Shown: piece after piece, positions 31,723 to 42,248 of the stretch
Numbering within the stretch: position 1 is the stretch's first letter
How the letters are laid out: each line of letters starts with the position of its first letter
Source: Marvania coccoides
Lineage: Eukaryota > Chlorophyta > Trebouxiophyceae > Chlorellales > Chlorellaceae
Direction of reading: 5' to 3'
Length of the DNA stretch: 64,000 bases
Assembly (NCBI GenBank): GCA_963854735.1
Contig: OY978097.1
Coordinates: 62,001 to 126,000 of the forward strand
The notes under the pieces: model-generated
The model's input: only the letters and a program-made list of their open reading frames with translations
What the model was told of the DNA's origin: nothing
The model's database searches: none
Made by a program: the position numbers and the translations under genes

Positions 31723-34651
31723 TCACATTGCGTAGTACGGGCCGTGGTCTTTCACCGCCAGCCCAGGCACGCCGGTGGGCACGGCATCAGCCTTGGAGTC
31801 CACCCACTCGGAGGGCGCGTACACCACCACGGTCCTGCACGGCGCGTAAACCTGGAACGAGTTGGGCCTGCCGTCGTAGTCGCCCTCGGCAGAAATGAAC
31901 TCCACGTCAGAGTCCTTGGTGACGTTGCCCCACCCGCCAAACACGGGCTCGTCGGAGGATAGCACCACCTTGTACGCCCCGCCCTTGTAGGCGCCAATGC
32001 GGTAGTCGGTGTAAGAGTTGGTTGGGTGGTAGTTGAACACAAAGACCAGGTCGCCGCGCTCCACAATGATCACCTTGTCGCCCTCGTCCTTGCGGGACAC
32101 CCAGGTGTGGGGGGCGCCCACGAAGCCGAAAGCCTTGTCCAGGTGCTGCATGGCGCGGTCGAAGGCGTTCATCTCGCTGTAGCGCAGGCGCTCAGAGTCG
32201 CACAGGTCCCACCTCCGCCTGCACTTCTCCAGGGAGCCGCCGTTGCCGGGGACGAACGCACCCGTGGAGGTGTCGTAGGTGTCGTCCCGCGGGAAGTCGA
32301 TCCACTCGGGGTGCCCAAACTCGTTGCCCATGAAATTGAGGTACGACTCGCCGCCCAGCGTCATCGTCAGCAGCCGGATCATCTTGTGCAGCGCCACGCC
32401 GCGGTCCACCACCGCGCTGCGGGGGCCAAACTCGGGCTTGGCCATGTAGTCGTACATGTCCTTGTCCATCAGCCAGAACGCGATGGTCTTGTCGCCCACC
32501 AGCGCCTGGTCGTGCGACTCTGCGTACCCCACGCACGCCTCCGCGTACCGCCTGTTCACCATGGTGTGCACCAGGTTGCCCATGTTCCACGAGTAGTCGT
32601 CCAGCTTGGACAGCACGTCGATCCACTTGTCGGCGATGGCCATCTGCAGGCGGTAGTCAAACCCAACGCCGCCCTCCGTCCAAGGCCGGCAGAACGCGGG
32701 CATGCCGCTCACATCCTCGCCCACGGTCACCACCGTGGGGAACAGGTCGTGCAACACGTTGTTCACCAACATGAGGTACACCACCGCCTCCACGTCGGTG
32801 GCCATGCCAAAGTACTCGTCGTAGTTGCCGGTGAAGGTGGTCTGCAGTCCGTGGTGGTGGTACATCATGGAGGTGACGCCGTCAAAGCGGTAGCCGTCGA
32901 ACTTGTACTCGTCGATCCACCAACGCGCGTTGGACAGTAGGAAGCGGAGCGTCTCCCAGTTGCCGTAGTTAAAGCAGCGGCTGTCCCACATCCAGTGGTA
33001 CCCGCGGCCGCCGCCGTGGAAGTACATGCCATCGGTACCGTCAAACATGTTGATGCCGTCCTGGGTGTTCTTGGAGGCGTGGGAGTGCACAATGTCCATC
33101 AGCACCACCAGGCCCAGCCGGTGCGCCTCGTCAATCATCGCCTTGAGCTCGTCGGGGGTGCCGCAGCGCGAGGACACGCCGAAGAAGTTGGTGACGTGGT
33201 AGCTGCACAGTAGTGGCAAGTTGTAGACAGCAACTGTTAGTAAAAATAGCATTCAAGACTGCTGCGCCTGGGCAATAGCAGGCAAGAACAAACAAACAGC
33301 TCGTTGTGTACTACAAAAAAAACTACTTCAAAAACTAAACCACGCCTGTGTTCGTACCCGAAAGATCCGTAGTAGGCGTGCTCCTGGATGGCCATGATCT
33401 GGATGGCGTTGTAGCCCAGCTTGCGGATGCGTGGCAGCATCTGCTCCTTGAACTCCAGGTAAGAGTTCACCTTGGGCTCCTCGGAGGACATACCCACGTG
33501 GCACTCGTAGATGCGCAGGTTGCGGGGGCGGGGCGGGCGCGGGTACTTGAAGGTGTAGGCCTTGTCGGGGTGGATCTCCCCCGGGGCGCCAACCTCCAGC
33601 GGCTCGTAGTGCACGCCGTTGTACTGGATCTCGTTCCACTCCTGGGTGGCCCACTTGATCCAGGCAGGGATGCGCTCCACCCACTCCCCGTAGGCCGTCT
33701 CCACGCGGGCCTTGACCTTGGTGCGGTGCGTGATGGCGGGCGCGCCGTCGGCGCCGTCGGGCAGGAACAGCTCCCACACGCCGAACGCGTTCTTGATCGC
33801 CCAGTGCTCGGGCTTGGGCTCCCAGGCGTTGAACTCGCCGATCAGCGCCATGGCCTTGGCCCCGGGCGCCCACTCCCTGTACCACAGCCCCGTCTTCCCC
33901 TCATGCTCGCCACGGTTGATGCCGTAGTACTTGTACCCCTGAGTAAAGTTCTCGATGCCGCCCTCGTTGTCATCGATGGCCTGGCGGATGGACCGGAAGA
34001 TGTTCCAGCGGTAGCGGAAGTGGTCGGCGTGGGACCACAAGGAGGGGTCCCACTTCAGGCACTCAGTGCCGTCGTGGTCGGGCACAGGGGATACCAGACC
34101 GTACTGCTCAATGAAGGGCACGCCCTCGGGAACCACCTGCGCGGGGCTCCAGAAGTCCTCAGGGGAGGCGGGGGCGGCGGGGGCGGCGGCCACAGCGGCA
34201 GCAGCCACGGGGGCCGCGGCCTTCAGCTCTGCAGCCACGTCCACGCCGGCGGCCTTCAGCTCTGCCTCGGTGGCGGCGACTGCAATGGGGAGATTCGAAA
34301 GGGAGTGGATAGATTTAGGGTGCTTGTGCTGCGGTGATCTTGGGAGCCAAAAAAACAGAAACGGACCTGTGGCGTCAGTGGCTGCGATGGTGCGCTTCAG
34401 GAGCTCATTCTCCTCGCGCAGGATCTCCACGGGGGTGGAAGCCTTGCCCTTGCCCACAGCGGCTGCGAGAATGTGGTTAGATCAAGTTCATTGTCCTGGT
34501 TGGGTCAGCACAAAAATGTACGAATGCCCCGCTCGAGTGATCCAGGCCTGGTTACAGCATTCAACTCACCAGTGAAGGGCTTGCGGGAGGCAGAGAAGCG
34601 CTGCGCACCACGGCAAAGCCCGTTTTTGTGCAACAAGCTGCCTTGCTGCAT
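31723..34651 (-). CDS. SBE: Starch branching enzyme (GH13), plastid
   Basis: This enzyme introduces alpha-1,6 branches into starch. Exons 34651-34570, 34462-34367, 34279-33358 and 33202-31723 on the minus strand give 859 aa. The N-terminal 120 residues hold a transit-like leader, a short coiled coil ([18 protein letters not shown]) and an Ala-rich linker. A CBM48 domain follows ([20 protein letters not shown]). The catalytic barrel shows [35 protein letters not shown], the nucleophile Asp in [17 protein letters not shown] (about 470), the acid/base Glu in [11 protein letters not shown] (about 528), and [14 protein letters not shown] (about 594). The C-terminal beta domain ends PYYAM. Plant/eukaryote type rather than bacterial GlgB. 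Introns fall in the leader and at GSFG/YHVTN. Confidence 0.95.
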
Positions 34652-35129
34652 GTTCACGATCCGAGCGCTGGCACCTGCTGATTGGTGTGTTGATGTATAA
34701 TTAACAAAGCGTCACGGGGTCGCAACGATTTTTGCACGATGCGCTGGGAGCTGAATAACTGGCAACGCTCTTGCGAAGGGCGATTCCAGAATAATTTATT
34801 TTTCAATCTACTACTCCGCCCAAACAAATTTATAATTGATCTGGTTGGTTCTCAGTAGGTCAGGGCACGCCTACAATTGCGTTGGGACGAAGTTGACGTT
34901 GATGTAGAGATTGAGACCTTTGCGCGCTTGCGCCTTGCAAAAGACGCACAGACTCACTCAAATGGCAGCTGACTTAGGCAGCTTGCATAGCCTCAAGCCT
35001 CGGCGCACAAGCCCCTCCCCTCCCTCCCGCCCCTCGCGTGAGCTTTAGGCAAGTAGCTAGTTAAAAACCAAGTTCTTCCCCGCAAAGATGCCAAAAAAGC
35101 GGCCGCCATATTCAGTTGAAAAAAATACA
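34652..35129. other. Intergenic, promoter of the branching-enzyme gene
   Basis: 478 bp between the branching-enzyme start and the 3' end of GPN1, both on the minus strand. A C-rich block (about 35009-35035) lies near the middle. No element is assigned. Confidence 0.4.
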
Positions 35130-36338
35130 TCAATTGCCCGGCGTCCCCTCCCCTTTCACCCCTCCTCGCGCTTGATCCTTGGCCACATCCCCCTTCAGCC
35201 GCTCAATGTCCGCCACTTTTCTGGCCTTCTCCTCCGCTGCCCGCTCTGCTTTTTTCTGCTCCAACTCCACCAGGTAACCCTCGTCGTACTCCTTTCTACA
35301 CTGTTGCACCGCCGCCATGAAGTCATCCATTCCCTCCCCAGTCACCGCAGACACCCCCACGCCCTGCAGCGTCTCGTAGAACTCTTCCAGCACCAGCGAC
35401 AGCGATCGGCTCAGGGAGGCGGAGTACGAGGCCTCCGAGTCCAGTGCAGCCGAGAACGCGTCGAAGTCAGTCATCCACTCGGTGGCAAACTCGTGGCGCG
35501 CCACGTCGATCTTGTTGAACACCAGCAGCAGCGGCAGCTTGGTCTTGTACAGAATGGAGCACGCCTGCAGCATGTTGGTCATGAACGACTGCGGGGAGGC
35601 GCAACGCGGGGTATCTATGACGTAGGCCACCATGGTGGGGAACGCAGACGCCAGGGCCTCGGTGATGATGGCGCCCGATGCCGACCACGTGAATATTTCG
35701 ATCTGCCCAGGGGTGTCTGCCACGATGTACTGGGTGGGGGGGTCGCGGGGACGCTCGCACAGCGACACCACCTGGTCGAAGCGCGTCGCAAAGAGGTTGA
35801 GTGACGTAAGAATGCCGCCGTTGGGACCCAGGCTGTACTGCTTCATTACGTTCTTGTAATTCACCTGGTGGTTGCAAGATGAAAGGGAGAAACAGGAGCC
35901 ATGCGATTGAGCTGTGGTGTTGAATTGGCAGTAACCGAATCGGAAGGAAAGAGGTCACAGCTCTAACTTATACTTTCCCGTCAAATAAATATAATAATTA
36001 CTCACGGTGTCTCTGATGTCGATGTTGGGGCTGTAAGGCAGGTTCATTACGGCAGGGTCAAGGTTGATGATGTACCCAGGCAGGGACTTTTGGTGGAGGT
36101 GGGCGTTCAGTCGCTGCAAAAAGGTGGTCTTTCCTGAGCCCGCCATGCCTGTGGAAGTTGAATGAAAGGGGAAGGCGTGGGTGAGGTGCAGCGCTCGCAG
36201 CGGGGTGAATGTATTTTTAGACTTGCCAATGACGATGATTGCGATGGGTTTGGGCGCTGAAGGAGCAGAAGTGGAGGGCCCTTCATCTCCTTCTTCGATT
36301 GAAACTCCTGCCAACTTGTCTGCAGCTTGGTCTGCCAT
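35130..36338 (-). CDS. GPN1: GPN-loop GTPase 1 (GPN1/XAB1)
   Basis: GPN1 is a GTPase needed for assembly and nuclear import of RNA polymerase II. Exons 36338-36227, 36148-36006 and 35864-35130 on the minus strand give 329 aa. The P-loop [10 protein letters not shown] is formed by splicing exon 1 to exon 2. The GPN loop is intact (YSLGPNGGI, about residue 97). Other G motifs are VADTPGQIE and [11 protein letters not shown]. The C-terminal third is an acidic/basic helix ([20 protein letters not shown]). Intron 1 (36226-36149) starts with GCAAGT, not GT; any GT donor nearby would break the P-loop frame, so it is read as a GC-AG intron. Confidence 0.94.
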
Positions 36339-36642
36339 TTTGATTGAATGTTTGGATAAAAATTAAAATTGCTTTTATTTTTATATAAACTCATGTTAAA
36401 ATTCCTTCTCTTGGGTCGGAAAAAAGGGCCTGCCGCCACGAAAACCCAACTTTCGTCGAAATTTGAGCACTTTTTAAGTTTAAATTTTAATTTTAAAATT
36501 GATGAAAAAATCTCAGAATAGGATCATCAGCAAAGAGGATTAAAAAGTTGTTTTCAAAGAGATTTCGAAATCAAAATAGGAGCATCCCAACGCTTCTTTC
36601 TCGTCGATTCCGTTTTAAACCCCTGTTTTCAAAAGAGGGAAA
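36339..36642. promoter_or_regulatory. Divergent promoter region, GPN1 / NAA50
   Basis: 304 AT-rich bp between two divergent start codons, with A/T runs at 36470-36520. Both promoters must lie here. Confidence 0.4.
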
Positions 36643-37243
36643 ATGGATAGCGAGCGGATGCCCCCACTGAGCGTGGATTTTGCCAATCCCACTGAGAAAA
36701 ACATCGAGCAGCTCAAGGTTTTGAACCGAGCAATCTTCCCCATCAACTACCAGGATCGCGTGTACAAGGACATTTTGGCGTGCGCCGAGGTGACCCAACT
36801 GGCCTATCACAACGACGTCCTGGTGGGCGCCATGGCATGTCGCCTGGAAAAGGCGGCGGAGGTGAGCAATATATTTAATATTTAATGTTTTTTTGTTATG
36901 AAAAATTGGGCGCTAAGCCAACATTTCCATTTGTTTGCAGGGCCCCAAGCTGTACATCATCACCCTGGGCGTGCTTGCTCCCTACCGCGGCATGGGCGTT
37001 GGGTCTCGGTTGGTGGAGCGCTGCATCAGCCACGTCGTCAGCACGCTGCCAGAGGTGCAGGAGGCGTACCTGCACGTGCAGAGCAGCAACGAGGAGGCGA
37101 TTTCGTTCTACAAGCGCTTTGGATTCGACGAGGGGCAGACCATCGAGAACTATTATCAGAAAAACAGGCTAGACCCGCCGCATGCGGTGGTGCTCAGGCG
37201 AGCGCTGGGCGCGCATGAACAGAACAATAGCGGGGCGGCATGA
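36643..37243 (+). CDS. NAA50: N-alpha-acetyltransferase 50 (NAA50)
   Basis: NAA50 is a GNAT acetyltransferase that associates with the NatA complex and acetylates Met-starting N-termini (NatE activity). Exons 36643-36861 and 36941-37243 join in phase 0 to give 173 aa, the normal length. Hallmarks are the substrate loop LNRAIFPINYQDRVYKD, with the FPI(N)Y motif, at about residues 30-46, and the acetyl-CoA binding segment LGVLAPYRGMGVGSRLVERC (RGMGVG). Later come YLHVQSSNEEAISFYKRFGF and the closing NYYQKNRLDPPHAVVLRR. The start at 36643 is the first ATG in a short leader. Confidence 0.94.
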
Positions 37244-37488
37244 AATGTTTGGGGGCTTTAAAAAAAATGAAAACAGCTATGAAAGAAGAAAAAATGGTAA
37301 AGACGAAATGAAACATGGGTTTAAAGAAAAGGTTTAAAGAAAGTTAAGTAGCATACATTAGTAATTATCAATCTCCGGTAGCAATGGCTCGCCCTCTCTG
37401 CGCACCGCCGTTCAAAATGGCGTGCATTTGGATTGAACGCTGAGGATTGGAGGTGCCCATCATGCAACAACCGACTGGATGCACATAT

Positions 37489-39128
37489 TTATTTCTCTTG
37501 GCTCTGACTATTGATGCCGAGCTCTGTTTCGTAGTCCTCGATGCTCTTAAAGAGCGCCCCGAAGTTTCCTTTCCCAAACTGCAAGAGCACAAAAAAAAAA
37601 AAAGTGGGGGGCAAAGAGTGAGCCAACAATTTAAAAAAAATCAAAAAATTAATAAATAATAAATTTACGCCCACTTATTTTTTAGAGTGTTAAAAAATTC
37701 AAAAGCGCAACAAAAATTCAAAAGTACTCACCCCGCCGCAGCCACCAATCTCCAGGGCCTCGTCAACTGCAACCGCCTCCTGCTGCCCCTCTGCCGCTGC
37801 TGCTTCCCCACTTCCCTTCCCATGCCGCTCCACCAGGCACAGCCGCTCAATGATCTCAATGAACACCGTCGGACGGTCGCCCAGCGGCCGGGTGAAGATC
37901 TGCAGCAGCACCCCTTGGTCGTCAACGTCTACCAGGATGCCCAGCTCCTCGCACTGTTTGTACTTCTCAGCGGTGAGTTTGTCGCCAATTCTGCTGGGCA
38001 GGTCCTTGTAGTAGGAGCCCCCGGGGGCGGGCATGAACTCAAACCCGCCCAGATCAGACCGCGCCCGCATCTCCCGCAGCGTGGCCACGATGTCTGGCGT
38101 CTTGAGCGCCAGGTGCTGCAGCCCCGCTCCCTCGTTTTGTTCCAGGTAGGTCTGGATCTGGGACTTGCGGCGGGTGCCAAAGGTGGGCTCGTTCACGGGC
38201 ATCAGCACCATCTCGCTGTTGTTGGCCAGCACCATGGAGTTGAGCCCAGAGTCTATAGTGCCAACGTCGTCGGAAACAAACTCAGCAAACTCGTGGAAGC
38301 CTGTGAAGCCGCAGATATATTCCACTGCAGGGATGAGCTCCATAACATTGCCCACCGCGTGATCCAGCCGCTCCAGGCCGTAGCTCACTGGATTGGCTGC
38401 AGGGGTGACTGTCTCGTAGCCGGGGAGGTAAGGTCCCCCGAAGTCGCCACTGATGTACCGGAAAACCACGTCGCCGTACAACTTGACCTCTGCCACGACC
38501 GTGGATGTGCCCGTGGCTGCGTCCACCAGCTTGGTGGGGGGTTGGACTGCGATGCCACCATGCGCGATGCTTTCGTTGAAAGCTTGCTCCGCGTCGCCCA
38601 CAATCAGCCCCATGGCGCGCACCGCGGTGCCATGGCGCTTGAGAAAGTCGTAGGCGAAGCCTTGGTCGTACCAGGGCAGCGGAGGGTTGCTGGTGGATTT
38701 GTCGGTTGCTGTGCTGTAAGGAGCGGTGAAAGCAAAGACAATGTCGCCTGAGCGCATGACATAGGAAGCAAAATGGTGGTTGCCAGTACCCTGGTCGGAC
38801 TTGGCCACCTGGTGCATGCCCAGACCAAAGCCGAACCTGCAACAGTCGATGAATTACAAAAGGCGGTGAAATTTATTTATTGCGAGGAGCACATGACCAC
38901 TTGGTGTATTTTTAGGATACATGCGCGGGGCCTGAGCTTTACATATATGGCTTGCCTCTTGGACGTGCTCGTGGCGTCTCCACACCAAAACTCGACGTGG
39001 TGAAATCTCAACACCTGGAAGCGGTCAGTGCGGGGGTTGTGGCGCTGGAAGGCAGCATGGCCCACCAGTTGACGGGTGTGGCTGGACCCATTGCCCTCCT
39101 TTCCACTGCCTTCTCTCCCTGAGCCCAT
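37489..39128 (-). CDS. HPD: 4-Hydroxyphenylpyruvate dioxygenase (HPPD)
   Basis: HPPD is a non-haem Fe(II) enzyme that converts 4-hydroxyphenylpyruvate to homogentisate, the precursor of plastoquinone and tocopherol. Exons 39128-38956, 38836-37732 and 37578-37489 on the minus strand give 455 aa. Iron ligands are visible: His in GLERLDHAVGNV (about 218), His in GLQHLALKTPDI (about 297), and Glu in PTVFIEIIER (about 381). The N-terminal half has FHHVEFWCGDA. The C-terminal exon supplies GCGGFGKGNFGALFKSIEDY, the lid helix. Intron 1 (38955-38837) begins GCAAGC; the joint K-R-F-G-F-G-L-G-M is conserved, so this is a GC-AG intron. There is no obvious transit peptide. Confidence 0.95.
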
Positions 39129-39393
39129 TCGAAGCTTTGGGAAAGAGATGGCTGACTAAAATTTAAAAATGTGCGTAGGCGCTGCCTCGTTGTGGGGTCC
39201 TAGGCCTTGTGCAAATTTTATGCGAGTATGCAATTTATAAAAAAATGTGATCTTGAGGCGAAGCTGCGTGAAAGGCTGCAATTGTGACGTGGCTGCAAAA
39301 ACGTCGCAGCACCCAGCAGCAATTCTCAGCGCTTACGAATGCACATTTCGCACTGGCCATGTCAATTTATTTTTTTTCGGATCAATCATTGCA
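39129..39393. promoter_or_regulatory. Divergent promoter region, HPPD / SET methyltransferase
   Basis: 265 bp between two divergent starts. The SET gene's frame stays open from 39247, but without an ATG. Confidence 0.4.
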
Positions 39394-40794
39394 ATGGCAC
39401 AGCGGGCGGTGCTCCCCAAGCACCCTGGTTTCACCACCAACAGCCGGCAGCCAATCAAGACCAAGTGCTCGCCAAAACAACGAATAGTCACCAAATCTGC
39501 GGCCACAAAAGCAGCAGACACCGCCACTACTACATTTGCGGACTTGCTGGCCAACGCCGCCGACTGCACGACCCTCCAGTTGGAGAGGACAGGTGGCGGG
39601 CGCGGCCTCGTAGCCGCTGCAGACACCCCAGCAGCCCAGCACGTCATCTTGCGGGTGCCTCTGGATGCCTGCCTGGTGGTGGACTATACAGACGGCGTGC
39701 GACTGCCAGCTGGCCAGTGGCTTCGCGTACGCGGTGGCCTAGCCAAGGACGACGCCCTCCCCTGGGACCTAATCCAAGCCCTGGCGCTCCTAGACAGCCT
39801 GGCTGGAGATGGCAACGTGTTCTGGAGCCAGTACGCCAACGATATCCTTCCCCAGCCGCTGTCCCTGGCGCTGCCCTTTTGCTTGCCGGAGCGTCTCCTC
39901 GTCCAGCTGGGCCACGCGGACGTCATCGGCGCAGCGAGGGAGCAGAAGCAGCGCCTGGCGGCGCTGTTCCCGGGTCTGGCGATCCCCATCGCTGGCGACG
40001 GCCCCACATACCTGGAATGGGCCTTTGCCTGCGTCCGCAGCAGAGCGTTCAAGCTGGGGAAGGACTGTTTCGCGTTCCTGCCGTTTGTGGACGCTGCCAA
40101 CCACTCCATGGAGCCAAACGCCGACTTCAGGCTGGCGCCTGGGACTCCAGACACGGTGGAGCTCGTTTCTCTGAAGCCAATTGCCTCTGGCGATGAAGTG
40201 ACGATAAGCTACTCTGGGCCACAGGGGTACACCAACCAGCGCATGATGGCGCAGTACGGCTTTGTTCCCGAGGCTGGCAACCCCTTTGACCGGCTACAGT
40301 TCGCCTGCGCTGTAGGTTCATTTGAATATTTGTTTAACCATTCCCGGCAATGCAATGCTGGAAGCCAAGGCCAAGCTTTGAATTTATCTTAATTACTTCT
40401 TCTCTTCAAATATTGATTGATTCTACTTCAGGATGGGACACTCCTCTCGCTGGACGCCATGCAAGCTGCCCTGGGGGACAGCGAGCTGATGGTGGATGCT
40501 TTCAGCGGGAAAAATGCGTTCCTCTACGCTGCATTAAAAAGCCTGCCATGGGCAGTAGAAGAAAGTGGAGCGGCTCCCATGGCTGACCAAAAAGCGCTGG
40601 CCCACAAGATGATGGAAGAGCTGAAAGCGGAGCGGTCAACATGGGAGAGCAGCCTCGAAGACGACGAAGAAGCCCTCCAGGCAGCTGCAGCGGGCGCTGA
40701 TGAGCGGGAGACTGCTGTTGTTCGATACCGGCTGCACCGGAAAAAGCTGATTGAGGCTGCGGGGTGGATGCTGCAGGCATTTCTCTCACAATAG
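39394..40794 (+). CDS. SET-domain lysine methyltransferase, Rubisco LSMT-like
   Basis: Exons 39394-40311 and 40432-40794 join in phase 0 to give 426 aa. Residues 1-45 are basic and Thr/Ser-rich, consistent with a plastid transit peptide. The SET domain has its large insert: GGRGLVAAADTPAAQHVILR near the start, then KDCFAFLPFVDAANHSMEPN with the NH-S motif (about residue 230), then GDEVTISYSGPQGYTNQRMM with the catalytic Tyr, and MAQYGFVPEAGNPFDR. The C-terminal helical region matches the Rubisco LSMT substrate-binding domain. In plants this family methylates Rubisco or plastid aldolases; which substrate applies here cannot be told from sequence. Confidence 0.88.
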
Positions 40795-41026
40795 GCTTGA
40801 AAAAGGAATGGCTTAATTTAGACTGAAAAGCAGCACTTGTGAATTAGAAGGGAAAAGCATACAACTCGTAATGGTTAAGGAGTGGGCAAAAATTGGGCGG
40901 CAGTGAAAATAAGTTAGGAAAAAGAAAAAGAAAGAAAGAAAGAAAAGGCTACATAGTTAGTTATTTAAGTTTAGAATAGTTGATAAAAAATCTACCAAAA
41001 TTAAAAGAGGTGGGAAGCTCCTCTTT

Positions 41027-41874
41027 TCAAGTCTTTTTGGCCCTTTTCAACGAGGAGTCATACAGCACGAGCTGCGCTGCCGCAGTGCGCAACTGCACCA
41101 CGTTGATGGCCTGTTTGATGACGAACCCGGGCAAAGACATGCCAGCCAGCAGGTACAGCACCGGGACCTTGCCCCCCCACGCAGCAGGCAGCAGCCCCAG
41201 CCGTGTGGACAGCACACCCGGCAGCGGCACCTTCCCCCAGCTGCGGTACTGCTCGTGCGCCAGGAGGTACGCAAACAGGTACAGCGCTTCGACGCACACG
41301 CAGCAGAACCCCATGAACATGCGGTGTTGGTAGTAGAACCTAACCACCATGGAGCGTGAATTGACGTCTTTGTGGGAGGCCGAGCCCATGGCCAGGGTGG
41401 CGTACATCTGGAACCAGTGGCTGAAGATGTCAAGCATGAGGAGGAACAGGAAGGCGGGCTGCCATGTGGGGTAGAAAGTGCACAGCACGGCCAGCAGGCA
41501 CGACGTGGCCACCCTGTCAGTCACCATGTCCAGCACTGCACCCAGGGTGGAGGTTTGGTTGAACATGCGCGCGAACCGGCCGTCCAGCTCATCACACACG
41601 AAGCTGGCGAGGTAGAAGAGGAAGCAGCGGCCGGGGTCAGAGCGGGCGACGGAAAAGGCATACAAGGCAAAGACGACGCGGAAGTAGCCTGAAGATGTAC
41701 AGGAGAGGTTGATAAAGAGAGAAAGTGAACAAGGGTGTATGCCAAATGGTAATACACTAAATTAGTGGTTAAATGAGCTGCACCTATGAGGTTGGGGACG
41801 TAGACATAGACGTTGGCGTGGCGTTGAAAAAATCCAACAGCTGCGGTGCCCTGGGCGCGCGTTCGGGGCGGCAT
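41027..41874 (-). CDS. PIS1: Phosphatidylinositol synthase (CDP-DAG:inositol transferase)
   Basis: This ER-membrane enzyme joins CDP-diacylglycerol and myo-inositol to make phosphatidylinositol. Exons 41874-41784 and 41688-41027 on the minus strand give 250 aa. The CDP-alcohol phosphotransferase signature DGxxAR(x8)GxxxD(x3)D is seen as DELDGRFARMFNQTSTLGAV followed by LDMVTDR (about residues 58-84). VYVYVPNLIGYFRVVFALYA spans the splice and forms the first helix. Several further membrane spans follow (SCLLAVLCTFYPTW; FLFLLMLDIFSHWFQMYA). Length and motif order fit plant and yeast enzymes. Confidence 0.95.
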
Positions 41875-42248
41875 GGTGTGCAGCGCTGTGATGAGGAGAT
41901 GAAACGGCGGATGGATGCAATAAACCACACCGGGCTACAGCTTTGCGCAGTTGATGGACGATGGCTGTGCTGGGAGGCGTTAAAAATGCGTGTTGCTGAG
42001 CGTATGGATGGAAGTTTGCAGTGTGCATGAGCTTATTGAAAGGCTCTGCAGCCGCTGGAAACGGCTGAAATGGCCAATCGGGGGCCGCTAGAAAAAAGTA
42101 ACATTTGAAAGTTTGACCTTTGAAAACGGAGATTACAGAACGCATAATTGACATAAATTTATTTAGCAGTATTGTGCACATATGAAATGAACTATCCGCG
42201 CCCAGGCAGGCGCTAGCCTTTTTGTTTGCAAATTCAAACGAACGACCG
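41875..42248. promoter_or_regulatory. Divergent promoter region, PIS1 / giant coiled-coil gene
   Basis: 374 bp between divergent starts. No element is assigned. Confidence 0.4.

Noticed and set aside
32026..32940. Long plus-strand frame opposite the starch branching enzyme
   Set aside because: His/Val/Gly-rich translation is the mirror of the GH13 exon; the minus strand has clear catalytic motifs.
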